This document shows positions 1-8,274 of a stretch of 43,027 nt of DNA, piece after piece. Location: contig CAVBGA010000087.1 of the NCBI GenBank assembly GCA_963594675.1, positions 1 through 43,027 on the forward strand. The letters are read 5' to 3'. A program made the translations under genes and the position numbers. The stretch comes from Ruminococcus_G sp963594675. GTDB taxonomy: Bacteria; Bacillota; Clostridia; Lachnospirales; Lachnospiraceae. The notes beneath the pieces were generated by a model. The model ran no database searches, was not told the origin of the DNA, and was given only the letters and a program-made list of their open reading frames with translations. How positions within the stretch are numbered: the stretch's first letter is position 1; every line of letters starts with the position of its first letter.

Positions 1-45
1 CTATGAAGAGTAGCGCCACGAAGCATGGGATATGCTTTATAAGCG

Positions 46-162
46 TTATCCAGGGGTTGTTTGCAAAGTGTCGCTTTCATGTTTGTGTCCACCAATTTCT
101 TGGGCAAGCTTAACTGCCTGTGCTTTAAATTCGTTATCATAAGATTTTTGTCTCTGTGCCAT
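46..162 (-). pseudogene. Truncated IS3-type transposase OrfA remnant
   Basis: A 38-codon frame starts at an ATG preceded by AGGAG at good spacing. Its first 27 residues (start MAQRQKSYDNEFKAQAVKLA) read like the N-terminus of IS3-family OrfA, the helix-turn-helix subunit that binds insertion-sequence ends. After residue 27 the family pattern stops and the frame ends eleven codons later, so the gene is broken or fused to unrelated DNA. Normal OrfA proteins are roughly 90-100 residues. A different minus-strand frame stays open from 80 to the window edge, but I do not recognise it. The family call is from memory of sequence patterns. Confidence 0.6.
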
Positions 163-193
163 CTCTGTTTCTCCTGTTCTCTTATTGATTATG

Positions 194-226
194 ATTATAT
201 CAAAATCCTTGAGAATAGGATGTCAA
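194..226 (-). promoter_or_regulatory. Promoter-like site upstream of the OrfA remnant
   Basis: On the minus strand a perfect TTGACA (226 to 221) precedes an A/T-rich stretch containing TATAAT (199 to 194) and, closer in, TTGATA at 17-bp spacing. The TATAAT copy is 21 bp away, longer than ideal. The site lies about 30-60 bp before the truncated transposase start, so it is probably the old element promoter. Confidence 0.4.
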
Positions 227-244
227 CTTTAATGATACAACATC

Positions 245-286
245 AAAAAGCCACCAGAGCCCTTTCCCTTCTGTCTCTGATGGCTT
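245..286 (-). terminator. Rho-independent terminator after the dehydrogenase gene
   Basis: On the minus strand GCCATCAGAG pairs with CTCTGGTGGC (one G-U pair) across a 14-base loop and is followed by TTTTTG. It lies 37 bp after the stop of the gene ending at 323, so it ends that transcript. Confidence 0.8.
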
Positions 287-322
287 GCTTTATTTATATA
301 GTAATTTCAATTTTTCTAGTAA

Positions 323-1339
323 TTATTTCCTATAGAAATCCGGTGTACCTCCGGTTACTACCTTCTCCGGAACTCCAGATGTCTGGCTCTTAACCAAAGC
401 GTCTGCTGTGATGGAAGCTACATAACCATCCCATGCAGAAGATCCGCCGGTCTCACCCTTCAGTGCATGGTCAACCCAATCCTGAATTTCTACATCATAG
501 GAGTCGATGAAGCGAAGGATCCAGTTGTCCTCGATCTTAGTAGATACATTGTTCTGGTAACGAACGGTTGGGAAGGATGGGCAAGGAAGGTTGATGACAC
601 CATTCTCGCAAACCACTTCACAGTTGATATCATAACCAAATCCGCAGTTTACGTTAACTTCCAACACGTTAACGATACCACTCTTTGTCTTCATAATCAT
701 GATCTGAGGATCTTTCAGTCCTTCATGCGCCTTGGAAGTTGTCTTAGGCATGATGCACTGTACCTCATCCCACTCGTCATTTACCAGCCAGGGAAGAACG
801 TCAATCTCATGGATGGCCGTATCTGTTACTGCCATAGCTGTGGTATAGCTCTCTGCTACTCCATCTGCACGGTGGGTACACTTAATTACCATAGGTGCTC
901 CGAATTTTCCAGAATCAATCAGTTCTTTCATCTGATTGTATCCACGGTCATAACGGCGCATGAAACCAACCTGTACCAGATGTTTTCCGCCTGCCATCTC
1001 AGCTTCAACGATTTCTTTTCCATCAGCTGCTGTATTGGCCAGAGGTTTCTCTGTAAATACCGGCTTGCCAGCCTTGATAGCTGCAATTACCGGATCCTTG
1101 TGGAACTGTCCCGGTGTGGTAACAACGACTGCATTAACGTCCGGATCGTTGATGGCTTCATTGAAATCTGTATAAATCTTTGTGCCTTCACCGGCAATCT
1201 CAGCGCCTTTCTTTGCGCCCTCTTCAAATACGTCACAAACCGCAACGATTTTTGCTCCACGGATACGATTCTGAATACGCTCGATATGCTCACGTCCGAT
1301 CATACCACAGCCGATTAATGCAATATTCAAACTTGTCAT
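323..1339 (-). CDS. iolG: Inositol 2-dehydrogenase-like Gfo/Idh/MocA oxidoreductase
   Basis: This 338-residue protein is probably a cytoplasmic NAD-dependent dehydrogenase that oxidises myo-inositol or a related polyol to the keto form. The N-terminal Rossmann fold shows GCGMIG near residue 10. EKP follows near residue 97, and GFMRRYD near 125 is typical of IolG proteins. The D-x3-HEID segment near 175 supplies the expected catalytic Asp/His region. Length matches the family. The start has AAAGGAG seven bases upstream. It is the last gene before a terminator and follows an SSS symporter on the same strand, so import and first oxidation of one substrate is a reasonable inference. The family also contains scyllo-inositol, glucose and other sugar dehydrogenases, so the family is sure and the substrate is not. 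Confidence 0.8.
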   Translation of the reverse strand: MTSLNIALIGCGMIGREHIERIQNRIRGAKIVAVCDVFEEGAKKGAEIAGEGTKIYTDFNEAINDPDVNAVVVTTPGQFHKDPVIAAIKAGKPVFTEKPLANTAADGKEIVEAEMAGGKHLVQVGFMRRYDRGYNQMKELIDSGKFGAPMVIKCTHRADGVAESYTTAMAVTDTAIHEIDVLPWLVNDEWDEVQCIMPKTTSKAHEGLKDPQIMIMKTKSGIVNVLEVNVNCGFGYDINCEVVCENGVINLPCPSFPTVRYQNNVSTKIEDNWILRFIDSYDVEIQDWVDHALKGETGGSSAWDGYVASITADALVKSQTSGVPEKVVTGGTPDFYRK

Positions 1340-1471
1340 GATAATTTCTCCTTTTACCTACAATCTTTTGTTACTTTGTTTTTTTTGCTTTGTTTTCTTA
1401 AGTAATTTGGTGAATTTATTTCTGTTTTCAGTTACATTTCATTGCATGCAAATTTCTTATTTACATTTTGG

Positions 1472-1500
1472 ATTATAAGCTTGCGTTCCCGTGAACGCAA
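1472..1500 (-). promoter_or_regulatory. Promoter with overlapping 20-bp palindromic operator
   Basis: On the minus strand TTGCGT (1500-1495) and TATAAT (1477-1472) are 17 bp apart, a near-ideal sigma-A promoter. The perfect palindrome TTGCGTTC-N4-GAACGCAA (1481-1500) covers the -35 box and most of the spacer, so a bound repressor would block RNA polymerase. The promoter would give the dehydrogenase gene about 125 bases of leader. The same palindrome recurs upstream of the symporter. The regulator is not in the window. Confidence 0.75.
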
Positions 1501-1573
1501 GTAAAATATTATTCAAAATACTTATTTTTTATAAATATATTATCAATTAATTTTCTATTGTCCTACGAATGTG

Positions 1574-1615
1574 CTACAGCGACAATCCGGAGGGAACACC
1601 TGATTATCGCTGCAG
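1574..1615 (-). other. 14-bp hairpin between symporter and dehydrogenase
   Basis: Minus-strand CTGCAGCGATAATC pairs with GATTGTCGCTGTAG using two G-U pairs and a 14-base loop, directly after the symporter stop. There is no T-tract, so it may be a weak terminator or an RNA-protecting stem setting relative expression of the two genes. The rest of the 297-bp gap is A/T-rich and holds the promoter-operator. Confidence 0.6.
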
Positions 1616-1636
1616 TTTAAAGGAAGGAAATTGGTT

Positions 1637-3298
1637 TTATGCTGCAATACCAAGAGGAGAGAACAAAATATAAATGGCTGCTGCAAGAATCAAACCAATG
1701 ATTGAGACAATGTGACGATATTTCCACGGTGTCAGATCTACGGCACCTACATCCTGGATAATATACTCCTCACCTGGATGATATTTATTCAGATACCACA
1801 TAATGAGCAACTCCAATGGGAACAATACTGCCATGGCATAGAGATAATGAATGGGATTATCACTGCCGGGATAGCAAGGCTGGATAATAAGGAATGCTCC
1901 GTAGAGTACCACGTGGAATACAGTAATTATCTTAGGCATATACTTGGGAATACGTTTGAACATGAAGATTCCCAAAATCGTACACAGTACCGGCAGAGAT
2001 ACAAACTGACTCATGGAGTTGAGGAAGGTTGTGATACCACCTGCATACATAACGAAAGGTGAAATAATGATTGCTACGATACCTGCGATGGTACCATAGA
2101 TTTTACCAACTTTAACACATTTTACATCGGATGCACTAGGATCGATGGAGGAACGATAGAGATCCAGTGTAAACATAGTAGATGCAGAGTTCAACACAGA
2201 GTTAAAGGAGGAAAGAATCGCTCCAAACATAACTGCTGCGAAGAAGCCCATAACCGGCTTAGGAACAATCTCAGCGATCAATGCAGGATAAGCAAAGTCA
2301 ATTGCGGAATCTCCTGCTGCTGCCAATTTATCCTGAATGCTTGGCAGATAGTAAGCGATGATACCAGGAATAACCAGATACAGAGGTCCAAGGCATTTCA
2401 GGAAACCACAGAAGATGGCACCCTTCTGACCTTCCTTCAAGCTTTTTGCTGCCAATGCACGCTGTACGAAAGACTGGTTCGTACACCACCAGTACAGGTT
2501 ATTAAAGAACATACCGGTGATGATCAATGGCCAGGGAACTTCCGGCTGAGGTGCATTCCAAGCATTAATGGCATTCAATTTGCTGGGGTCAGCTTCGATC
2601 ATATATTTGATACCATCGATAATGCCGTGTCCTCCTGTTGCGGAAGCCAGAGCGGAAAAGCCCAGGAAAGGAATCATAAGACCGCCGATGATCAGGCCGA
2701 CACCGTTGATGGTATCTGATACGGCTACCGCCTTCAGACCACCGAAGATTGCATAGCATCCACCAATGATACCAATAATCACACAGAGAATTGCTACTGC
2801 TGCAAATTTGCTGACGCCCAACATGCCGGAGATATCAAAGATCTGTTCAAATACAACAGCTCCTGAATAAAGAATAACCGGCAGGTTCAGGATGGAATAC
2901 ATGATAACGATAACCAAGGAAAACATGGTTTTTGTGCCTCGACCATAGCGAGCCTCCATCAAGGACGGCATGGTCATGGCACCCATTTTCAAGAATCTGG
3001 GAAGGAAATAGTAAGCCAGCACCAGAAGGGTGAACATGGAACCAACTTCCCATGCGATGGGTCCCATGTTGGTTTGCCAACTCTGTCCGTTCAAACCAAC
3101 CAGCTGCTCTGCCGACAGGTTTGTCAGCAAAAGTGATCCTGCAATAACAATACCCGGAAGACCACGGCCTGCAAGGAAATAGCCCTCAGCGGTATCCAGC
3201 TGCTCATCTTTTGTTTTCCATGCGGAAATGATGGCAACCAATGCTGTAAACAGCAGAAACGAAATGCCTATCCAGGCAAATGATGAAAAAAATGACAT
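1637..3298 (-). CDS. SSS-family sodium:solute symporter (YidK/SGLT-like)
   Basis: This 553-residue, very hydrophobic protein belongs to the solute:sodium symporter family, which imports sugars, inositol or other solutes with Na+. The segment GYFLAGR near residue 39, TNLSAEQLVGLNG near 59 and WWCTNQ-x4-RALAAKS near 265-280 follow the Escherichia coli YidK/vSGLT pattern. About fourteen membrane helices can be picked out, as in that branch. The start ATG follows a GGGGGT Shine-Dalgarno sequence. The upstream region carries two copies of an operator shared with the downstream dehydrogenase gene, so the pair is probably co-regulated. The substrate is unknown. An inositol or related polyol is inferred only from the IolG-like neighbour. 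Confidence 0.85.
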   Translation of the reverse strand: MSFFSSFAWIGISFLLFTALVAIISAWKTKDEQLDTAEGYFLAGRGLPGIVIAGSLLLTNLSAEQLVGLNGQSWQTNMGPIAWEVGSMFTLLVLAYYFLPRFLKMGAMTMPSLMEARYGRGTKTMFSLVIVIMYSILNLPVILYSGAVVFEQIFDISGMLGVSKFAAVAILCVIIGIIGGCYAIFGGLKAVAVSDTINGVGLIIGGLMIPFLGFSALASATGGHGIIDGIKYMIEADPSKLNAINAWNAPQPEVPWPLIITGMFFNNLYWWCTNQSFVQRALAAKSLKEGQKGAIFCGFLKCLGPLYLVIPGIIAYYLPSIQDKLAAAGDSAIDFAYPALIAEIVPKPVMGFFAAVMFGAILSSFNSVLNSASTMFTLDLYRSSIDPSASDVKCVKVGKIYGTIAGIVAIIISPFVMYAGGITTFLNSMSQFVSLPVLCTILGIFMFKRIPKYMPKIITVFHVVLYGAFLIIQPCYPGSDNPIHYLYAMAVLFPLELLIMWYLNKYHPGEEYIIQDVGAVDLTPWKYRHIVSIIGLILAAAIYILFSPLGIAA

Positions 3299-3327
3299 TT
3301 GGTATTACCCCCATACTAAATTTTTTC

Positions 3328-3347
3328 TTGCGTTCACGAGAACGCAA
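3328..3347 (-). promoter_or_regulatory. Palindromic operator upstream of the symporter
   Basis: TTGCGTTC-ACGA-GAACGCAA is a perfect 8-4-8 palindrome, identical in both arms to the site at 1481-1500. On the minus strand a TATATT-type -10 candidate lies about 10 bp upstream, so the operator would cover the early transcribed region. The symporter ATG is about 30 bp downstream. Confidence 0.7.
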
Positions 3348-3522
3348 AGACGTAAAATATAATCCATCCTCCACATAAATGACCACTCCTCATTGGTCAT
3401 TCTTTGTTTTTGATGGATTTTAGTGTCCAGAGCCAGCCAAAGCATCCGGAAAGGAAAACGAAAAGCTTTAAAATTCTCCATTTATGTCCCTGTTTGAAGG
3501 GCCTAAAATAAAATTTTTCCTT

Positions 3523-3542
3523 TTGCGTTCTCGTGCACACAT
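3523..3542 (-). promoter_or_regulatory. Degenerate second operator copy upstream of the symporter
   Basis: The left arm TTGCGTTC is intact and is followed by TCGT. The right arm, GCACACAT, matches GAACGCAA only partly. It sits 195 bp from the intact copy at 3328-3347 in similar flanking sequence, so it looks like a decayed duplicate. Confidence 0.5.
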
Positions 3543-3612
3543 ACGTCTTAAATATAATCCACTCCCCAGTATGTCTGATTACTCCTCTTAATCGACCACT
3601 GTCTCGGTGGAT

Positions 3613-3898
3613 CTTTGATGAATTTAGATTAGCACTTTTTCTTGTAATTTTCAACAGTAAAAAAGGTAAAATCTTCTCATTTTTATTAACTATTTCCATT
3701 TTTGAGTATAATAGACAAAATTCAATTTCTATTTTTTGTAATTCTCACGAATTTTTTTTTATATTTTGTGCACTTTTAATAGTATGAGTATTGTTATATT
3801 GGTGGATATTACTACTCTGTTTTTTTCAGTTTTGCAATTTCCGTTTGCAATTTAAATTTTTATAAATATATTTAAATAATTTTTTCACTCTGTTTATA
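3613..3898. other. A/T-rich gap with no recognisable gene
   Basis: This stretch is strongly A/T-rich with long T runs. I see no convincing reading frame, RNA gene or repeat in it. It separates the terminator of the sugar operon from the duplicated regulatory region of the symporter. Confidence 0.5.
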
Positions 3899-3938
3899 GA
3901 GAAAGAACCACCGGATGAGGTAATCCGATGGTCCTTTC
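3899..3938 (-). terminator. Likely terminator after the isomerase-family gene
   Basis: GAACCACCGGAT (3905-3916) pairs with ATCCGATGGTCC (3923-3934), a 12-bp stem with one wobble and a 6-base loop. On the minus strand it is followed by TTCTTTCTC, a modest pyrimidine tract. It lies about 60 bp after the stop of the gene ending at 3996. Confidence 0.65.
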
Positions 3939-3995
3939 CTTACTTTAAGGAAGTATTATATATTGTGCGATTTGAAAATATTTCATTGCTTACCA

Positions 3996-5474
3996 TCAAT
4001 GAAAGGGATTTTCTGTTGGGTAGGGTAAACTCTTAGGGCGATTGTATTGAATGTCTTCGATACCAAGGAATTTAAAGATTTCAAAGAGAGTTTTACCAAC
4101 ATGTGCAAATGCAACTGCTCCGTGATGGGGGTATCTCTTCTGAATCAGAACGTGTCTGTAGAAGCGTCCCATCTCAGGAATTGCGAAGATACCGATTCCA
4201 CCAAAGGATCTGGTGGGTACATCCAAAACCTCGCCCTCTGCAATATAGCAGCGGAGGATTCCATCGGAATCACACTGGAGTCTGTAGAAGGTTACATCGC
4301 TGGCAGCGATATCTCCCTCAAGAGTTCCTCTTGTAATATCCGGGTCACTTCCTTCTGGTTCAAGAAGTCTGTGCTGGATCAGCTGATACCTAACTGCACG
4401 GTTATCGCACATCTTACACTCCGGAGTATTTCCGCAGTGGAAGCCCATAAATGTATCTGTAATATCGTAATTGTATTTTCCTTTAATGTCCTCGTCATAA
4501 ATGTACTGAGGTACGGAGTTGTTGATATCCAGCAGCGTTACGGTATCGCCGGATGCGCACATACCAATATACTCACTAAGTGCTCCGTAGATATCTACCT
4601 CGCAAGCCACCGGTATTCCCCTGGAAACCAGTCTCGAGTTTACATAACAAGGCTCGAATCCGAATACACCTGGGAATGCCGGCCAACATTTGTTTGCAAA
4701 TGCAACGTATTTTCTTGATCCCTTGTGTTCTTCAGCCCAGTCAAGGAGGGTAAGTTCATACTGAGCCATGCGAGCGTTCAGATCCTCATAGTAGCATCCT
4801 TCGCCCATTTCCTCTGCCATATTTTTGCAGACTTCCGGGATACGGGGGTCGTTTGCATGTGCCTGATAGGAAACGTAAAGGTCAAGCTCGGAATTTTCTT
4901 CTATCTCTACGCCCAATTCGTAGAGGCCTTTAATAGGAGCATTGCAGGCGAAGAAATCCTGGGGTCTTGGACCAAATGTGATGATTTTAAGATTGCTGAT
5001 ACCGATCAGGGCTTTTGCCATAGGCTCGAAATCCTTGATCATTTTCGCAATGTCCCGGGCTGTTCCCACGGGATATTCCGGGATAAATGCCTTGATATGT
5101 CTCATACCCAGGTTATAAGAACAGTTTAAAACGCCACAATAAGCGTCGCCACGGCCGTCGATCATATCGCCATCACCTTCAGCTGCTGCCACATACATGC
5201 AAGGGCCGTCAAAATGTTTAGCGATAAGCGTCTCCGGTGTCTCAGGGCCGAAGTTGCCCAGGAAAATAACAAGGGCATTACACTCTGCTTTATTTACGTC
5301 CTCAACTGCCTTAAGCATATCTAATTCGTTTTCCACAGCGATGGGACATTCATAAAGTCCATCACCGTAAGCTTCTACAATATTATGTCTTCTTTTACTG
5401 GAAAGAGTGATGGGGAAACAGTCACGAGAAACCGCGATAATACCCATTTTTACTTCAGGAATGTTCTTTGACAT
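3996..5474 (-). CDS. L-fucose/L-arabinose isomerase family protein
   Basis: This protein of about 492 residues is a member of the metal-dependent ketol-isomerase superfamily that includes L-fucose and L-arabinose isomerases, which interconvert aldoses and ketoses in the cytoplasm. The C-terminal half carries the expected metal ligands: a Glu in ACEVD near residue 300, an Asp in LLDINN near 323, and a His in the YPHHGAVAF segment near 455. It is somewhat shorter than classical FucI (about 590 residues). AAGGA lies nine bases before the second ATG, which I prefer over the ATG six bases upstream. The gene follows a xylulokinase in the same operon and no classical xylA is present. It may therefore supply the ketopentose for that kinase. 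The exact substrate is inference. Confidence 0.75.
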   Translation of the reverse strand: MSKNIPEVKMGIIAVSRDCFPITLSSKRRHNIVEAYGDGLYECPIAVENELDMLKAVEDVNKAECNALVIFLGNFGPETPETLIAKHFDGPCMYVAAAEGDGDMIDGRGDAYCGVLNCSYNLGMRHIKAFIPEYPVGTARDIAKMIKDFEPMAKALIGISNLKIITFGPRPQDFFACNAPIKGLYELGVEIEENSELDLYVSYQAHANDPRIPEVCKNMAEEMGEGCYYEDLNARMAQYELTLLDWAEEHKGSRKYVAFANKCWPAFPGVFGFEPCYVNSRLVSRGIPVACEVDIYGALSEYIGMCASGDTVTLLDINNSVPQYIYDEDIKGKYNYDITDTFMGFHCGNTPECKMCDNRAVRYQLIQHRLLEPEGSDPDITRGTLEGDIAASDVTFYRLQCDSDGILRCYIAEGEVLDVPTRSFGGIGIFAIPEMGRFYRHVLIQKRYPHHGAVAFAHVGKTLFEIFKFLGIEDIQYNRPKSLPYPTENPFH

Positions 5475-5606
5475 TGTCATCCGTCCTTTCTATTTCATAT
5501 CTATCATACAGTTATCCATAATGTTTTTACTAACAAACTTCAAACGTTCACTTTACAACTTCTTTATACCAGTCTTTTCTACATATACCAATTTGTATCG
5601 ATTTTT

Positions 5607-5638
5607 AATCAGAGCCCTCTTACTGCAGAACTCTGATT
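5607..5638 (-). other. Hairpin between xylulokinase and isomerase genes
   Basis: AATCAGAG and CTCTGATT form an 8-bp stem with a 16-base loop immediately after the xylulokinase stop. No T-tract follows, so it is more likely a partial attenuator or mRNA-stabilising stem than a full terminator. The remaining 130 bp before the isomerase start show nothing clear. Confidence 0.45.
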
Positions 5639-5642
5639 CCCA

Positions 5643-7118
5643 TCATACGATGTGTTTGAAGAGTTCTTTTGTTGCAGGATAAATCTGCCGGAACTGCTCA
5701 TATCTTTCTTTATAAAGTGCGACAAGATCCGGTTCCGGTTCAACCACCTCCGCAACCTCTACGATCTTGCCGCAAGCTTCCTGCACTGATGCATAAGCAC
5801 CGGCTGCCACCATGGCCAGCATAGCTCCGCCCATGCCAGGTCCCTGCTCAGAAGCAAGGATCTCCAACTTGATGCCAAGTACGCTTGCAATCATCCGTTT
5901 CCAGAGGGGACTTTTTGCTCCTCCGCCGCAGATTTTACTTTTTTCGATATGGATTCCTAATTTTTCGGCGATCACAAACATATCCTTGACTGCGAAAGCC
6001 ACACCCTCAAGTACCGCCTGGGTAAAGTCGGCTCTTGTGGTATCCATGGTAGCACCGATAAAGGTTCCTCTGGCATTGGTATCATTTATAGGACTTCTCT
6101 CCCCCATAAGATAGGGAAGGAAGAATAAATGATTATGTCCCAGATTTTCCTCTTTGATTAGAGACTGTTCTCTTGCAAAATCTTCTGTCTCAAATATATT
6201 TTTCATTAGCCAGTTATTGCAACTTGCTGCGGAAAGCATACATCCCATGAGATGATACTTTCCGTCAGCATGTGCGAATGAGTGAAGGGCATTATTGTCG
6301 TCTACACCAAAGCTTTCTGAGGAAATAAATACGGTTCCTGAGGTTCCCAGGGAAATATTGCAATTGCCATCTCCCACAGTTCCGGTTCCCACAGCTGCCG
6401 CTGCATTGTCACCGGCTCCTGCCGCAACCACGGTATCTTCAGGAATCCCGAAGCGCTGGGCAATTTCCTTGGATACACAACCAATCTGCTCATAGGATTC
6501 ATAGATAGTAGCCATCTGCTCTTCTTTTACGTGGCAGATTTCCAGCATTTCCTTAGACCAGCATTTATTTTTCACATCCATAAGCAGCATTCCGGAAGCA
6601 TCTGACACATCTGTGGCAAAAACTCCTGTCAGCTTGTAATTGATGTAATCCTTAGGCAACATGATTTTAGCAATCTTAGCGAAAAGCTTCGGCTCATTTT
6701 TCTCCATCCAGAGAATCTTAGGTGCTGTAAATCCGGCAAACGCTATATTGGCCGTATATTCACTAAGCTTTTCCTTGCCAATCACATTGTTCAGGTATTC
6801 TACCTCTTTTTCTGTACGGCCATCATTCCAAAGGATTGCCGGGCGGATTACCTGATCCTCTTTATCCAGAACAACCAGGCCATGCATCTGTCCTCCGACA
6901 CCGATGCCTCTTACTTTGGATGTATCGATTCCTTCCAGAAGTTCCGGAAGTTTTTGGCAGATTCTCTCCCACCAGTCCTCCGGCTTTTGCTGGCTCCAAC
7001 CAGGCTTGGGAAATTCCAAAGGATAGTCTCCGGATACGATCTTTACTATATTTCCGTTCTCTTCCATCAAAAGCATTTTTACTGATGATGTTCCGAGATC
7101 AATTCCTATATAATACAT
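5643..7118 (-). CDS. xylB: Xylulokinase (FGGY family)
   Basis: This 491-residue FGGY kinase phosphorylates D-xylulose to D-xylulose 5-phosphate, which enters the pentose phosphate pathway. The N-terminal phosphate-binding loop reads GIDLGTSSVK at residues 4-13. GGQMHGLV near 80 is typical of xylulokinases rather than glycerol or ribulokinases. The catalytic region GAGDNAAAAVG near 236 and the C-terminal CGGGAKSPLW near 398 complete the fold. GGGAGGAG stands five bases before the ATG. It lies between a mutarotase and an isomerase-family gene in a sugar ABC operon, consistent with pentose use. Another ketose as substrate is possible given the unusual isomerase partner. Confidence 0.9.
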   Translation of the reverse strand: MYYIGIDLGTSSVKMLLMEENGNIVKIVSGDYPLEFPKPGWSQQKPEDWWERICQKLPELLEGIDTSKVRGIGVGGQMHGLVVLDKEDQVIRPAILWNDGRTEKEVEYLNNVIGKEKLSEYTANIAFAGFTAPKILWMEKNEPKLFAKIAKIMLPKDYINYKLTGVFATDVSDASGMLLMDVKNKCWSKEMLEICHVKEEQMATIYESYEQIGCVSKEIAQRFGIPEDTVVAAGAGDNAAAAVGTGTVGDGNCNISLGTSGTVFISSESFGVDDNNALHSFAHADGKYHLMGCMLSAASCNNWLMKNIFETEDFAREQSLIKEENLGHNHLFFLPYLMGERSPINDTNARGTFIGATMDTTRADFTQAVLEGVAFAVKDMFVIAEKLGIHIEKSKICGGGAKSPLWKRMIASVLGIKLEILASEQGPGMGGAMLAMVAAGAYASVQEACGKIVEVAEVVEPEPDLVALYKERYEQFRQIYPATKELFKHIV

Positions 7119-7196
7119 AGTCTCCTCCCATATAAAATTTCATTTCTGTGGAAATGCAAGCATTCTCAGAAAGCAATTTTGCATGGCTTTAAATAG

Positions 7197-8240
7197 TTAC
7201 ATATGGTAAAAATGATATTTTGTCTCTGAATGGTAGGGGGTATTGGCTGCCACCACTGGGGATACAAAATTCGGATCATTTACCGCATTGGGGCAAAACT
7301 GGGATTCCAGGCAAAGTCCATGGCGATCTCCATAGGCAACACCGCCTTTTCCTGTCTGTTCTCCGATAAAATTGCCGGCATAGAACTGAATGGCACAGCA
7401 ATCGGTATACGCATCCATTCTGACACCACTTTCCGGGCAAGCTACCTTTGCTGCCAGCTTCATTTCACCAGGTTTTTCACTTAAGACATAATTGTGGTCA
7501 AAGCCCTTAGTAAACTTCAGCTGCTCAAAGTCGGCATCAATATCCTGGCCAATTTTCTTTGGCTGGGTAAAGTCCATAGGTGTTCCCGCCACGGGGGCAT
7601 TTTCTCCGGTGGGAATGGACTTGGAGTCAATAACCGGATTATAGGTATCCGACATAAGCTGCAGAAAATGATTATATACATTGCCGCTGTCATGACCACC
7701 CAGATTAAAATAGGTGTGATTGGTGAAATTCATGACGGTATCTTCATCGGCCTTTGCGTCATAGGAAATGTGAAGAGTATCCTCTCCATCAATCGTGAAT
7801 TTTACAGTAACATCCATATTTCCTGGGAAGCCCTGCTCCTCCTTGGAGCTGTAGTGGTAGAAAGTAATGGAATCTTCACTTCTTTCCTTTACTTTCCAAA
7901 GCACACCGTCGAAGCCATGCTTGCCGCTATGCAAATTATTTTCATTTTCATTCTGATCCAGCTGGTACTCTACCCCATTGATAGAGAATTTTCCTTCTGC
8001 GATACGATTGCCATTACGGCCGATGGTGGCTCCGAAAAAACAGGTATGCTCCTCATAGCCGGTCACATCATCATAGCCAAGAATCAGATCTCGCTCTTTT
8101 CCGTCTCCATCCGTAAAAAGGATGGAGACAAGAGTTGCACCGTAATCAGTTACTTTTACTAGGGTATGATTTGCATTTTCCAGGGTATAGAGACTTGCTT
8201 CCACCCCTGCAGAGGTCTTTCCAAATGCTTCTGTTTTCAT
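7197..8240 (-). CDS. galM: Aldose 1-epimerase (mutarotase)
   Basis: This 347-residue protein interconverts alpha and beta anomers of aldoses so that the next enzyme receives the right form. Residues GATIGRNGNRI near 70, NHTYFNLGG near 173 (catalytic His) and a Glu in LCLESQFCPNA near 310 fit the GalM family. The frame opens upstream at 8258, but that first ATG overlaps GGGAGGA. The ATG at 8240, eight bases after GGAGG, is the natural start. It sits between the ABC permease and the xylulokinase. About 80 bp separate it from the kinase gene, where only a short CATTTC/GAAATG stem (7141-7156) is visible. Confidence 0.9.
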   Translation of the reverse strand: MKTEAFGKTSAGVEASLYTLENANHTLVKVTDYGATLVSILFTDGDGKERDLILGYDDVTGYEEHTCFFGATIGRNGNRIAEGKFSINGVEYQLDQNENENNLHSGKHGFDGVLWKVKERSEDSITFYHYSSKEEQGFPGNMDVTVKFTIDGEDTLHISYDAKADEDTVMNFTNHTYFNLGGHDSGNVYNHFLQLMSDTYNPVIDSKSIPTGENAPVAGTPMDFTQPKKIGQDIDADFEQLKFTKGFDHNYVLSEKPGEMKLAAKVACPESGVRMDAYTDCCAIQFYAGNFIGEQTGKGGVAYGDRHGLCLESQFCPNAVNDPNFVSPVVAANTPYHSETKYHFYHM

Positions 8241-8274
8241 TTTTTCTATTCCTCCCATACTCAGATTTTCGCCA

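Larger units (their letters stand above)
3310..3612 (-). repeat. Tandem duplication of the symporter regulatory region
   Basis: Two stretches of roughly 100 bp (about 3310-3420 and 3505-3612) align with an offset near 195 bp. On the minus strand both show, in order, an ATCAAA segment, a GAGGAGT segment, the shared block TGGATTATATTT, an operator palindrome and an A-run before ATTT. The copy nearest the symporter keeps the intact operator. A perfect AATGACCA/TGGTCATT stem lies at 3379-3401 in that copy. Between the copies runs a short hydrophobic frame ending near 3397 that has no clear start codon. Confidence 0.6.

Noticed and set aside
3397..3699. 100-codon minus-strand frame in the duplicated regulatory region
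   Set aside because: It runs across both operator copies, has no ribosome binding site at its start and unusual composition. Only its last 25 codons look faintly hydrophobic and protein-like, with no standard start near them.
5530..5560. Catabolite-response-like sequence before the isomerase gene
   Set aside because: The TTCAAACGTTCA stretch has a CG centre but matches the cre consensus poorly, and one weak match in A/T-rich DNA is not enough.
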